A DNA stretch of 31,846 nucleotides from a virus, in the IMG/VR virus record IMGVR_UViG_3300030104_002013, positions 1-31,846 of that record; one strand, given 5' to 3'. The notes beneath the pieces were generated by a model, which searched no databases, was not told where the DNA came from, and saw nothing but the letters and a program-made list of their open reading frames with translations. The first letter of the stretch is position 1; every line of letters starts with the position of its first letter. Positions 14,816-23,411 of the stretch are shown piece after piece. Both the position numbers and the translations under genes were made by a program.

Positions 14816-16854
14816 CATACGAAGTAGAAGTTAATGTAGGAAATGCGGAAAAAGGCTTGAAGAAAGTTGATGATGGTGTGAAAGATATAGGAAAATCAAC
14901 TGATGAGTTGAAAAACAAACAAAAGGGTCAAGCTAGTGGTCGATCTAAACAGCTTTCAGAAGAAAAGAAACAACAGGAAGAATTAACCAGCGAAATTGGT
15001 TTTATGGGAATCACTATTGGTGGTGTGAAAAGTGCGTTTTCAAAAATGGGAAAGACAGCAAAATTAGCTTTTTCAAGTATCAAAATGGGTTTAATTGCAA
15101 CAGGGATAGGTGCTTTTCTTATAGCTATAACATCTCTGATGGCTTATTTCACCAAAACAAAAAGAGGTGCGGAACAGTTAAGAGTTGGAATGGCTGTTCT
15201 TGGTGGTATAATGGACAAATTAATGGACACGGTGATTTCAGTGGGTGAATGGCTTGTGAAATTATTTACAGACCCTAAACAAGCGATTAAAGATTTGTGG
15301 AAGTCTATAAAAGAGAATTTAATAAATAGGTTTAAAGGGCTTATTAATACCAGCAAAGCACTTGGAAAAGTATTAAAGGGGGTGTTCACTTTAGATTGGG
15401 ATATGATGAAAGAGGGGGCAAAGGACGCAACAAATGCTCTAGTTCAATTATCAACTGGAATGGATCCAACCAAGATAAAAGAATATAGTCAAGAAATAAT
15501 AAATACAGCAAATGCGTATGGAGAGTTAGAAAAAAGAACAAATGCTTTAAAAAACAGCAACAGAGAATTAAATGTTGAATTCGCACAACAAAGAGCAGAG
15601 GTGGCGGCACTTCGATTAATAGCGGAAGATATTACAAAGAGTGTAGAAGAAAGAATTGACGCGGCTCAAAGAGCGTTTGATATTGAAGATGAATTAATGC
15701 AAAAAAGGGTTGCAAATGCCGAAGAAGAATTAAGAATACAACAAGAAAAAATGGCTTTAGCCGAAAGTTCGGAAGAAGATTTTGACCGTGAGGCTGAATT
15801 GATGATAGCACTCGCAAACATAAGACAGGAAAGTGCTCAAAAACAAATAGCAATTAATGTTAAATTAAATTCTATTAAACAACAACAGGCTGCCGAAGAT
15901 AAAAGACTGCACGATGAAGAAATGGCTCGACAAAAAGAGACAGAACTTGCCCTTGAAAAAGAAGCTCAATTAATAAAAGACAATGCTAAAAAAAGGAGAG
16001 AATATCAAACAAAAGTTGCCGAAGATTATGACGCTTTGAGATTGTCTTATACTTCAATGCTAGACCAAGAGTTATACGCTTTAGAAGAAAAGTTTTTAAA
16101 TGAAACAGCAATAATTGAAAGAGCAAGAAATCAAGGTCAAATTCGAGATGAAGAATATCGTGAAATGATGGATATTGCCCAATACAATTATGACCAATCT
16201 GTATTACAAGCAACACAGGAATTAGCTAATGCAGAATTAGCAATAGAAGCTGATAAAATAGATCAACAATTACAAATGAGACTTGAAACAGCAAGTAATA
16301 TTTTATCAAGTATTGAAAGTATAGGGGCAACAGCAACAGCAAAAGAAATGGACGCTTTAGATAAAGCATATGCCGATGGAAAAATGAGTGAAGAAAAATA
16401 TAATAAACAAAAAGAACAAATTGAGAAAAAAGCGGTGAAACGAGAAAAGAGAATGGCTATGTTAAAATTATTAATTGATACTTCGAGTGCTATTTCAAGT
16501 GGTATAGCAGGTGCGATGGCTAGTGCAACAGCAACGGGGCCGGGAGCGGTATTTACAGCGCCGGGTTTTGTAGCAAGTATGATTGCTTTAGCTCTTGGTA
16601 GTTTTGCTCAAGGTTATGCAATTCTCAACCAAGTGCCGGGCGGGGGTGGAGATGGTCCACCATCTGACAGCTCACCAGAAACATCGGGGGGTGGAAATTC
16701 AACACCAGCACCTGTATTTAACCCAGACGCTTTATTACCACAAAATATGCAAGACACAAATGAGCAACAACCAGTCCAAGCATATGTAATAGAAAACGAT
16801 ATTACTAATGCACAAGCGTTAGCAGAAGAATTAGAGTTTCAAGCCACTTTATAA
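14800..16854 (+). CDS. Tape measure protein
   Basis: The 684-residue protein has the tape-measure plan. It has a charged N-terminus, a hydrophobic segment at about 95-117 (GLIATGIGAFLIAITSLMAYF), amphipathic helices, a very long charged coiled-coil region at about 240-540, a hydrophobic Ala/Gly-rich segment at about 565-610, and a proline-glycine linker. The ending AYVIENDITNAQALAEELE is seen in other Bacteroidota phage tape measures. At roughly 0.15 nm per residue the tail would be near 100 nm long. Tape measures set tail length and enter the host envelope with the DNA. Confidence 0.85.
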   Translation: MAKKITYEVEVNVGNAEKGLKKVDDGVKDIGKSTDELKNKQKGQASGRSKQLSEEKKQQEELTSEIGFMGITIGGVKSAFSKMGKTAKLAFSSIKMGLIATGIGAFLIAITSLMAYFTKTKRGAEQLRVGMAVLGGIMDKLMDTVISVGEWLVKLFTDPKQAIKDLWKSIKENLINRFKGLINTSKALGKVLKGVFTLDWDMMKEGAKDATNALVQLSTGMDPTKIKEYSQEIINTANAYGELEKRTNALKNSNRELNVEFAQQRAEVAALRLIAEDITKSVEERIDAAQRAFDIEDELMQKRVANAEEELRIQQEKMALAESSEEDFDREAELMIALANIRQESAQKQIAINVKLNSIKQQQAAEDKRLHDEEMARQKETELALEKEAQLIKDNAKKRREYQTKVAEDYDALRLSYTSMLDQELYALEEKFLNETAIIERARNQGQIRDEEYREMMDIAQYNYDQSVLQATQELANAELAIEADKIDQQLQMRLETASNILSSIESIGATATAKEMDALDKAYADGKMSEEKYNKQKEQIEKKAVKREKRMAMLKLLIDTSSAISSGIAGAMASATATGPGAVFTAPGFVASMIALALGSFAQGYAILNQVPGGGGDGPPSDSSPETSGGGNSTPAPVFNPDALLPQNMQDTNEQQPVQAYVIENDITNAQALAEELEFQATL

Positions 16855-16885
16855 ATACACACGAATAAACAATATGTTTAAAATT

Positions 16886-16898
16886 ATATTTAATAAAA
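16886..16898 (+). promoter_or_regulatory. ATATTTAATAAAA motif, copy 2
   Basis: Exact 13-base motif preceded by T, in the 53-base gap after the tape measure and nine bases before the ATG of the protease gene. No TTG is found at the usual -33 distance. It is a candidate phage late promoter or translation-start signal. Confidence 0.5.
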
Positions 16899-16907
16899 CG
16901 ATAAGAA

Positions 16908-17924
16908 ATGAGCAAAAAGAAACTTGTTGAACTAATAATAGATCAGTTTTCTGAAAAGTTTGGTGTCCAAGCAATATCATTAGTTGAACTACCAGCAATC
17001 GAAGCTGACTGGGTTTATCTATCTAACGATAATTATTTATCACTTGCAAAAGTAGATGAAGAAAAAAGAATACTTGTGGGCGCAGTATTAATACCCGATA
17101 AAAAAATACCAAGATATGACGCTGACGCTGGTGAAGAATATGAGGTTTATTTCACCTCTGAAACAATAGAACAGGCTGAACAATTATTTATGAAAAACCT
17201 AAATGGTAATAATGCTACATACGAACATAGTGTAGATATACAAGGTTTGTCAGTTATTGAAAGCTGGATAAGTGAAGATGAAAAATATGACAAGTCAAAT
17301 ATGTATGGTTTTAAAATGCCTGTTGGAACTTGGTTTGTAAAAATGAAAGTTGATAATCAAGAAGTGTGGGATAAAATAAAATCAAATGAAGTTCGTGGCT
17401 TTAGTATAGAGGGATATTTCGTTGATAGAATTGAGCAAATGAACCAAGATATAATACCACTCACAGAAGATTGCGACGATTGTTTAGATCAATATACGTT
17501 GGGAAAAATAGGTGAATTGTTATTAGAAGAATTAAAACCTATTGCCGAACTTGATGGTGAACCTTTATTTAAAACAAAACAAGAAGCTGAATTATACGCT
17601 GAAACAATAAAGGGTTGCAAAGGGTATCACGAACACTCTATTGATGGAGTGAGATTATTTATGCCCTGTAAAGACCACAAAACATCTACAATGGATAGAT
17701 ACATCGTTGATGAATTTGGGGAAAAGAAGAAAATGAAGAAGAAAAAATACAAAATGCTTAAATATATATCTTTTATTAAAAGACAGGCTTTAAAGCGATA
17801 TGACTGGAATGAGTGCATAAGGGATATGAGAAAAAAGTTCGGTCAGCAGACGCGAGGAAAAGAGGGTATATGCAAAGATAAACCACTTGCCGAGTGTATG
17901 TGCAGGGCTATGAACAACAGATAA
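16908..17924 (+). CDS. XkdF-like prohead protease
   Basis: The 338-residue protein has an N-terminal XkdF-like protease domain (1-180). It starts with the VQAISLVELPAIEADWVYLS segment, has a candidate catalytic His107 in YEHSVDIQG and a candidate nucleophile Ser166 in VRGFSIEGYF, with GTWFVKMKV between. A second part (225-270) contains GCKGYHEHSIDGVRLFMPC, a conserved phage module with paired His and Cys that might bind metal. The third part (285-338) is basic with several Cys and may bind DNA or capsid. These enzymes process scaffold and capsid in head maturation. Genes for scaffold and capsid follow. Confidence 0.8.
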   Translation: MSKKKLVELIIDQFSEKFGVQAISLVELPAIEADWVYLSNDNYLSLAKVDEEKRILVGAVLIPDKKIPRYDADAGEEYEVYFTSETIEQAEQLFMKNLNGNNATYEHSVDIQGLSVIESWISEDEKYDKSNMYGFKMPVGTWFVKMKVDNQEVWDKIKSNEVRGFSIEGYFVDRIEQMNQDIIPLTEDCDDCLDQYTLGKIGELLLEELKPIAELDGEPLFKTKQEAELYAETIKGCKGYHEHSIDGVRLFMPCKDHKTSTMDRYIVDEFGEKKKMKKKKYKMLKYISFIKRQALKRYDWNECIRDMRKKFGQQTRGKEGICKDKPLAECMCRAMNNR

Positions 17925-17948
17925 GGAACAAACAAGTAATTAATAATC

Positions 17949-17961
17949 ATATTTAATAAAA
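17949..17961 (+). promoter_or_regulatory. ATATTTAATAAAA motif, copy 3
   Basis: Exact 13-base motif, here preceded by C, in the 47-base gap before the scaffold-like gene and ten bases before its ATG. Sequence between the motif and start (CATTAAGAAA) resembles copy 2 (CGATAAGAA). Confidence 0.5.
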
Positions 17962-17971
17962 CATTAAGAAA

Positions 17972-18721
17972 ATGGCTACAACATTAGAAAAAATTCAAAC
18001 ACTATTATCAAGAAAAAAGAAATCAAAAGCATACACGGTAAATTTTTATGCTGAAATGAAATTAGATGACGGAAGAATAATTGCTACAGAAGAAGAAAGT
18101 ATTGCAGTTGGTGTTGCAGTAAAAGTATTAGAAGATGATGGTGTTGCTTATCCACTTGACGCTGGAACATATACGTTAGAAGATGGAACAGCTTTAGTAA
18201 TTGCTGACGGTGGTATCGTATCACAATATGGTGAGGTAGCGGAAACAGAAGAAGTAGTTGAAGAAGTAATGAATGAAGAAGTGGTTGAAGAAGTTGCTGA
18301 CACATCGGTTGTTGATGAAGTGGCTGAAAAAATTGATAGTGCTACACCAGATGAAGTCACCACAGAAGTTGCTAAAGAAATTGCTCAAGAAATTGTGGAT
18401 CATATGACTGAAAAAGTTGAGGACGCTGTTGCAGAGGTTGAAGAAGAAGAAACAGAGGAAGTTGAGGAAATGAAAAAAACTGAAATGTCTTCAATGGTGG
18501 GAGAGTTAATCACAAGATTAGAAAGCGTTGAGACTAAATTAAAAGAAATAGACGAAACACCAGCTGATAATGGAGTATCAATTAACCCAACAGGAGATGA
18601 ATACTCATTCTCAAAAAAACCAAAAGACTTATTTGCAAAACAAAGTCGTAAAGATGTTCTAAAAATGACAACTTCTGAAAGAGCACGATTTATGATACAA
18701 AATAAAATAACAAGAATCTAA
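17972..18721 (+). CDS. Capsid scaffold-like acidic protein
   Basis: The 249-residue protein has a small beta domain at about 18-78 (DDGRIIATEEESIAVG, AGTYTLEDGTALVIADGGIV), then a highly acidic Glu/Val-rich low-complexity stretch (about 85-165) built of repeated EEVVEEV-like units, a coiled coil at about 172-195, and a basic C-terminus. This is the plan of scaffolding proteins in Bacteroidota phages and the gene sits between protease and major capsid, where scaffold normally lies. The basic tail may bind capsid protein. A decoration function for the beta domain is possible. Confidence 0.7.
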   Translation: MATTLEKIQTLLSRKKKSKAYTVNFYAEMKLDDGRIIATEEESIAVGVAVKVLEDDGVAYPLDAGTYTLEDGTALVIADGGIVSQYGEVAETEEVVEEVMNEEVVEEVADTSVVDEVAEKIDSATPDEVTTEVAKEIAQEIVDHMTEKVEDAVAEVEEEETEEVEEMKKTEMSSMVGELITRLESVETKLKEIDETPADNGVSINPTGDEYSFSKKPKDLFAKQSRKDVLKMTTSERARFMIQNKITRI

Positions 18722-18732
18722 ATATAAAAACA

Positions 18733-19731
18733 ATGGCTAATAAAAATTTTCAAGAGGATTATAAAGAAATTAATCCTAAATTAAAAAAGTATTTTTTTAC
18801 AACAACTAACCCAGCAATAACATCAACATATGCTGGAGAGTTAGCACTACCTTATTTAAGTGCGGCACTAAAGAGTGGTAAAACACTTGCTAATAACTGG
18901 ATAACTATTAAAGAGAATATTCCGTTTAAAGCTGTTCTTAAAAACGCAACAAATGCAACTCTTATTCAAGATGGTTCGTGTGATTGGACTGAAAGCGGAA
19001 CTACTACTCTTGCAGAAAGAATATTACAACCAGAAGAATTTATGGTAAACACTGAATTGTGTAAAGGTAAATTCAGAAGTGATTGGGAGGCTTTAGCTAC
19101 TGGTTCATTATACGATGATAAAATACCACCAACATTTGAAGAATTTTTATTAAGTATGATTGCTGACGAAGTTGCTCAAAGTATTGAAAATTCTATTTGG
19201 GTTGGAGATAATACAGTATCGGGACAATTTGAAGGACTTGCTCGTGATACTGGTGTTATTGCTACTGACGGAAATACAGTATTGTCGGGAGCTGACTTTA
19301 CATCGGGAACTAATGTTTTAACGAACTTGGATAAATTATTTACTGATGGAACGAATGGTATTTTAGCAAACTCTCCTGCAATAATAGACAAAGAAGATTT
19401 CACTATTTATGTATCACCTAAAGTTGCTTTATTGTATCAACAAAAATTAGCGTCTGATGGTTATTTAAATGAATACTATGTAAACGAAAAACCACTTAAC
19501 TATATGGGTTATGAAATGGTTGTTTGTCCCGGAATGTCAGATCACAGATTAGTTGCTGGTCAAAAATCTAACTTATATTTTGGCTGTAATACTATGACTG
19601 ATATGACCTCTGTTCGTGTTATCGACAGAACACCAATCGATGGAAGTGATAATGTAAGAATAGCAATGCGATATTCTGCAGGTGTTCAAATAGGTATAGC
19701 AAACGAGACATACGTTGTTAAAGAGGGTTAA
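18733..19731 (+). CDS. Major capsid protein (HK97-like)
   Basis: The 332-residue protein is immediately after the scaffold and has the expected length and composition. It has an N-terminal arm, ITIKENIPFKAVLKNATNATLI, a long helix at about 105-155 (FEEFLLSMIADEVAQSIENS followed by IWVGD) as in the HK97 spine region, and a C-terminal part with YVSPKVALLYQQKL, YMGYEMVVCPGM and the final VRIAMRYSAGVQIGI. These segments are typical of capsid proteins of Bacteroidota phages with HK97 fold. There is no cleavable scaffold domain, so the scaffold is the separate upstream gene. Confidence 0.85.
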   Translation: MANKNFQEDYKEINPKLKKYFFTTTNPAITSTYAGELALPYLSAALKSGKTLANNWITIKENIPFKAVLKNATNATLIQDGSCDWTESGTTTLAERILQPEEFMVNTELCKGKFRSDWEALATGSLYDDKIPPTFEEFLLSMIADEVAQSIENSIWVGDNTVSGQFEGLARDTGVIATDGNTVLSGADFTSGTNVLTNLDKLFTDGTNGILANSPAIIDKEDFTIYVSPKVALLYQQKLASDGYLNEYYVNEKPLNYMGYEMVVCPGMSDHRLVAGQKSNLYFGCNTMTDMTSVRVIDRTPIDGSDNVRIAMRYSAGVQIGIANETYVVKEG

Positions 19732-19748
19732 TTGATAACTAAATTGAT

Positions 19749-19774
19749 AAGAGTGGTTGAAATATACCACTCTT
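19749..19774 (+). terminator. Hairpin after the major capsid gene
   Basis: A perfect nine-base-pair stem (AAGAGTGGT paired with ACCACTCTT) with an eight-base loop lies in the 65-base gap after the capsid gene. The tail after it is only CTTTAACTA, so termination is probably partial. It may stabilise the capsid message, as capsid genes need high expression. Confidence 0.6.
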
Positions 19775-19796
19775 TAACTATAAAAATTATACACAA

Positions 19797-20396
19797 ATGG
19801 GATGTAGTTTAACAAAAGGAAGAACATTATCTTGCACACAAGCAATAGGAGGTATCAAAAGAGTTTATTTTTCATTATGGAGTAAAACTTTTTGGAGTTC
19901 GGATCTAACTTATAACGGAACTGATGTTTATCAAATAGATGATATTGATTCTTCAACAAATATGGTTCAATACGATACAAGACCTAATTTATCACAAATG
20001 ACCGTGACGGTAGCTAATGGAGACGCAAGTGCTGGAACACCTGCTTTCTACGATCAAGCGTGTGATTTAGTTCTACAGAAATTAGATGTTGTTTCATTGG
20101 CTTATTTAAAAGAGTTGGGAGATAGTAGAACAATTGCTTGGGTTTTAGATATGAATAATAGAATTTGGGTTTTAGGTTTAAAACACGGATGTAGAATTAC
20201 TGGAGGAACATTTGTTTCTGGAACAGCACGAGGTGATATGTCGGGCTTTACTTTATCATTATCAGCACAAGAAGCTGAACCAATGTATGGAGTGAAATTT
20301 GATGCGTCTGCAACTGAAACCACTGCGAATTATCCTTGGACAGGAATAACAACTCCTGCTAATGCGGCGATTCAAGCACAAGTGACACCAGCATAA
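19797..20396 (+). CDS. Major tail (tube) protein-like
   Basis: The 199-residue protein begins with MGCSLTKGRTLSCTQAIGGI, an opening I associate with Bacteroidota phage tail tube proteins, which have the same KGRxLxC...GGIK pattern. The remainder alternates beta strands (QMTVTVANGD, IWVLGLKHGCRITGG, GFTLSLSAQEAEPMYG). The SGTARGDMSGFTLSLSAQEA segment fits the tube family. The gene follows the capsid gene and ends a transcription unit with a strong terminator. There is no signal sequence or enzymatic motif. A capsid-associated beta-sandwich protein is the alternative. Confidence 0.6.
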   Translation: MGCSLTKGRTLSCTQAIGGIKRVYFSLWSKTFWSSDLTYNGTDVYQIDDIDSSTNMVQYDTRPNLSQMTVTVANGDASAGTPAFYDQACDLVLQKLDVVSLAYLKELGDSRTIAWVLDMNNRIWVLGLKHGCRITGGTFVSGTARGDMSGFTLSLSAQEAEPMYGVKFDASATETTANYPWTGITTPANAAIQAQVTPA

Positions 20397-20426
20397 ATAA
20401 AACAAATTTTTCATATTCTGTTTTTG

Positions 20427-20468
20427 AAAAAGAGGGCACATCTGACGGTGGTTAGTCCTCTTTTTTTT
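20427..20468 (+). terminator. Rho-independent terminator after the tail tube gene
   Basis: AAAAAGAGG at 20427-20435 pairs with CCTCTTTTT at 20457-20465, followed by more T (run to 20468). The 21-base loop can fold a little. It lies 31 bases after the tube stop and is the clearest terminator in the window. It separates the capsid-tube unit from the portal unit. Confidence 0.8.
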
Positions 20469-20513
20469 ATGTTATAATAAAAAAAAACCATAAAGCCAAA
20501 TAATTAATTTTAT

Positions 20514-20525
20514 ACATCTGTTAAT
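20514..20525. promoter_or_regulatory. ACATCTGTTAAT site, copy 1 (possible operator)
   Basis: The sequence TACATCTGTTAAT (20513-20525) occurs here and again at 28084-28096, both in the only two sizeable non-coding gaps and both upstream of candidate promoters. The surrounding 275-base gap (20397-20671) holds this site, a terminator, a candidate promoter and the late motif, but no gene. The sequence may be an operator for the XRE-type regulator; this is a guess. Confidence 0.35.
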
Positions 20526-20591
20526 TTAGTTTCGTGCAGTAGGTAATGTATTTATACCACAAAAGATAGATAATGCCTTAAAACGAAGATT

Positions 20592-20619
20592 TTGCGTGTT
20601 AAATTAAATGTTATATTTT
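20592..20619 (+). promoter_or_regulatory. Candidate host-type promoter before the portal unit
   Basis: TTG at 20592-20594 is followed after 17 bases by TATATTTT at 20612-20619, close to the Bacteroidota pattern TTG-N17-23-TAnnTTTG. The TTTGCGT containing the -33 element is also repeated inverted as ACGCAAA at 20627-20633. It lies after a terminator and before the gene at 20672, where a promoter is needed. Confidence 0.4.
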
Positions 20620-20649
20620 TACACATACGCAAACAGATTGCTGATATTT

Positions 20650-20662
20650 ATATTTAATAAAA
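20650..20662 (+). promoter_or_regulatory. ATATTTAATAAAA motif, copy 4
   Basis: Exact 13-base motif preceded by T, nine bases before the ATG at 20672 and the only copy that follows a strong terminator. That placement supports a promoter role, because the downstream portal unit must be transcribed from somewhere in this gap. Confidence 0.55.
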
Positions 20663-20671
20663 GAGATAACT

Positions 20672-20845
20672 ATGTTAAAAGTTAAAACAAAATACCTTAA
20701 TCAAAAGCCACCTCATTGTGGAATTACACTTGCTGAATTTTCACAAAAGCAATTAAAAAATTTACCAGAATATTTACGAAACGAGTATTGTGTTGAAGAA
20801 AAACCAAAACCAAAAAAGGTAAAAAAAGATGGCTTGGAAGATTAA
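20672..20845 (+). CDS. Small hypothetical protein
   Basis: The 57-residue protein (MLKVKTKYLNQKPPHCGITL at the start, a Lys/Pro-rich KPKPKKVKKD end) is not recognised. It is judged real because it follows a promoter-like motif at the correct distance and overlaps the next small frame. The N-terminus would form one small strand-helix unit. It is too short for a head-tail connector and may be a small virion or regulatory protein. Confidence 0.55.
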   Translation: MLKVKTKYLNQKPPHCGITLAEFSQKQLKNLPEYLRNEYCVEEKPKPKKVKKDGLED

Positions 20846-20972
20846 AGATGAAATTTTAGAATTAATAAAAAAGAACAAATTTCCGGATATAAGATATTAT
20901 ACAGACGAAATGATTGATGGTATGAGTGAAGATAAATTGCGGGAACATATATTTGAGCAAGATGGTAAATAA
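20829..20972 (+). CDS. Small hypothetical protein
   Basis: ATG at 20829 overlaps the previous gene by 17 bases and gives 47 residues, WKIKDEILELIKKNKFPDIR followed by YYTDEMIDGMSEDKLREHIF. The two amphipathic helices suggest a helical hairpin protein. It ends inside the next gene's start. Overlapping tiny genes are common here, and codon use is like the neighbours. Function unknown. Confidence 0.5.
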   Translation: MAWKIKDEILELIKKNKFPDIRYYTDEMIDGMSEDKLREHIFEQDGK

Positions 20973-21570
20973 TTGGCAAGTAGAGTATTTTAGTTCACAA
21001 TGGATGTGGTGGACTTATAATTACCTGTTTTTTCCCAACATTTGGGATAAAATGGTTTCAACACCAGTTATTACAGCAGAAACAGGAGTAATTACATTTC
21101 CATATTTCAAATGTAGGTTTATTAATATGAATAGTGGAGACTATTTTGATTGTTTACCTCATTCATCTCTTATACCTCCTAATTATTCAGCTGGTTGGAC
21201 TGAACGATATGGTATTCAATTATGGTTTAAAGTATTTAATAATAAAGCTGTTGACGATCCATCACCATCACCAGCACAAGCGGAAGATTTATCTGATGGT
21301 CAATTAGACTTTGGATATAATAAGGGAAGTAGAACATCTCACTCTTGGGAAGTTCAATTAATAGAATGCACTGACGTGACTAATTTATCTCAATATACAT
21401 ATAATGTGGCTTTGCTGGGGTCTGGTAGTATGTATTTTGAGGATAAAGAAAACAAAATTTATAAAGAGTATGCATACGGTAATTACTATCACGATAATAT
21501 TTACTTGTGGAATACTCATAACAGGCTTAAATCTTATAGATCACCTTTACCACCACTTGATGAATCTTAA
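20962..21570 (+). CDS. Hypothetical aromatic-rich protein upstream of portal
   Basis: With ATG at 20962 (overlapping the previous stop) the protein has 202 residues; a GTG at 20926 is in frame but would lie well inside the previous gene. The sequence is unusually rich in Trp, Tyr and Phe (NNWQVEYFSSQWMWWTYNYL). A beta-like core follows (VITFPYFKCRFINM, YGIQLWFKVFN), then a Pro/Ser linker and SWEVQLIECTD. No known family was recognised. The position between tail tube and portal suggests a virion component such as a fibre or neck protein; the aromatic composition would also suit a carbohydrate-binding surface. Confidence 0.55.
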   Translation: MVNNWQVEYFSSQWMWWTYNYLFFPNIWDKMVSTPVITAETGVITFPYFKCRFINMNSGDYFDCLPHSSLIPPNYSAGWTERYGIQLWFKVFNNKAVDDPSPSPAQAEDLSDGQLDFGYNKGSRTSHSWEVQLIECTDVTNLSQYTYNVALLGSGSMYFEDKENKIYKEYAYGNYYHDNIYLWNTHNRLKSYRSPLPPLDES

Positions 21571-21572
21571 TT

Positions 21573-23405
21573 ATGAGAAAAACTAAAAAAACAAATCTAT
21601 CAGTATTCAATTTGAGTGAATACAATTTACCTACCATAAACGAAGACTATGGAAAGGACTGGGTTTCATTTGGTGATGATAATTTATATCCTCAATATTT
21701 AATTGAATTATATACAGGTTCATCAATACATTCAGCAATAGTAAAAGGTGTATCAGCAATGATATACGGAGAGGGGATAGACGCTACCGATAAAGATGAA
21801 AACCCTGAAAAAATGGAATCGTGGTTAAAACTTCAAACATTATTAAGTAATAGCCCAGATTGTTTGAAAAGATTAGCGTTTGATTTAAAATTACACGGAA
21901 TGTGTTATGTCAATGTAATATGGAACAAACCACGAACAAAAATTGCACAAATAAAACATATACCATCACAATATATAAGGGCTGGTAAACAAGACCACAC
22001 GGGCGAAATACCTTATTATTATTTCAGTAGTGATTGGTCGCAACCAAGACGTAAAGAGTTCAAACCATACACAATACCAGCGTTTAACAGCAACGATAGA
22101 AGTCAAGCAAGTCAAATTTTATGTATTAAAGACTATTCTCCAAGTAGTGTTTTTTATTCAACACCAGATTATCAAGGATCTACAAGCTATATACAATTAG
22201 ACCTCGAGATAGCACAATTTCATCTGTCTAATATCAAGAGCGGGTTATTTCCAAGCGCGATGTTAAATTTCAATAATGGAATACCAACGGAAGAAGAAAG
22301 AAAAGTAGTTGAACGAAAGGTGTATGAGAAGTTCGGTGGTTCGGGTAATGCAGGTAAGCTCCTAATCACATACAACGATGGAACCGATACCAAACCAGAA
22401 ATTACACCGATTACAACTAATAATGCAGACGAACAATACCAATTCTTATCACAGGAAACTACTAAAAAGATACTTACGGGTCATCGTTGCACCTCCCCTT
22501 TATTATTCGGTGTCAAAGGAGATGGATCGGGCTTTGGAAACAACGCTGAAGAATTAAGAGATAGTTATTCGTTATTTTCATCGAGTGTGATTGCTCCATT
22601 TCAAGAAACTTTGCTTAATGGTATGCAAAAGATATTCGCAATTAATGAAATACACTTAGACTTATTCTTTATTACTTTAAAACCAGCCGATTTCCTTGAT
22701 TTAGATGTAGTAGAAACAATATCGGAAGAAGAACAACAAAAAGAGGGTGTTGAAATGTCTAAACAAGGTATTGAAGTAAAAGATGATAAAGTTTGTCTTG
22801 ATTATTTTGATGAAATAGGAATACAATTAGATGACGATGAATGGCACGAATGTTATGCGGAAAAGATTTCAGATCATAAAACATCTTTAAAGTATCACGA
22901 ATTCGCTTATGCACCCGCTGGACACCCAAATGAAATAACAAAAGCAAGTGATTTAGGAATGTTTAGATTATTATATCGTTATTCTCAAAACTTATCTCAT
23001 AATAGTAGACAATTTTGTCAAAAGATGGTAGCCAAATCTCAAGCGGGAACATTATACAACATTGATGATTTACGAAAGGCAAGTAATAGGGCTGTGAATT
23101 CTGGGTTCGGTCCTGATGGATCAAACACATATGATATTGCTCTTTATAAGGGCGGTGCTAACTGCAAACATCATTGGGAGAGAGTGTGGTATTTTAGAAA
23201 AAAAGTTCCTAAAGGTGTCACGTTTGTTGATATGGACGGAAAGGAATATACAGAGGGCGAGTATTTACCGAACGGAACACTAAACCAATACGAAAAAATA
23301 TCAGAAGCAACAGCTCAATCTATTGGTTATCCAGCTTATATGCCCGCAGATGATGTAATGAGAATACCAACTTATGACCTGCCGAATCACGGTTTTTTAA
23401 AATAA
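21573..23405 (+). CDS. Portal protein with C-terminal extension
   Basis: The 610-residue protein opens with WVSFGDDNLYPQYLIELYTGS and HSAIVKGVSAMIYGEGI, the usual start of Bacteroidota phage portal proteins. Portal segments (KHIPSQYIRAGK, a long helix with EEERKVVERKVYEKFGG, TTKKILTGHRCTSPLLFGV) fill residues 1-390. After an acidic linker, residues about 450-610 form an extension with ARLGMF-like FRLLYRYSQNL and ALYKGGANCKHHWERVWYF, which carries a possible Cys/His pair. Such extensions occur in portal proteins from the same group, and may be a separate activity. The portal forms the packaging and DNA-exit ring. Confidence 0.85.
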   Translation: MRKTKKTNLSVFNLSEYNLPTINEDYGKDWVSFGDDNLYPQYLIELYTGSSIHSAIVKGVSAMIYGEGIDATDKDENPEKMESWLKLQTLLSNSPDCLKRLAFDLKLHGMCYVNVIWNKPRTKIAQIKHIPSQYIRAGKQDHTGEIPYYYFSSDWSQPRRKEFKPYTIPAFNSNDRSQASQILCIKDYSPSSVFYSTPDYQGSTSYIQLDLEIAQFHLSNIKSGLFPSAMLNFNNGIPTEEERKVVERKVYEKFGGSGNAGKLLITYNDGTDTKPEITPITTNNADEQYQFLSQETTKKILTGHRCTSPLLFGVKGDGSGFGNNAEELRDSYSLFSSSVIAPFQETLLNGMQKIFAINEIHLDLFFITLKPADFLDLDVVETISEEEQQKEGVEMSKQGIEVKDDKVCLDYFDEIGIQLDDDEWHECYAEKISDHKTSLKYHEFAYAPAGHPNEITKASDLGMFRLLYRYSQNLSHNSRQFCQKMVAKSQAGTLYNIDDLRKASNRAVNSGFGPDGSNTYDIALYKGGANCKHHWERVWYFRKKVPKGVTFVDMDGKEYTEGEYLPNGTLNQYEKISEATAQSIGYPAYMPADDVMRIPTYDLPNHGFLK

Positions 23406-23411
23406 TATAAT

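Noticed and set aside
18240-18330. Tandem repeat that might be a CRISPR-like array
   Set aside because: It is coding repeat (EEVVEEV units) in the scaffold-like protein, without regular spacers.
18084-18403. Several minus-strand frames rich in Leu/Gln or Ser/Thr
   Set aside because: Antisense shadows of the Glu/Val-rich repeat in the scaffold-like gene.
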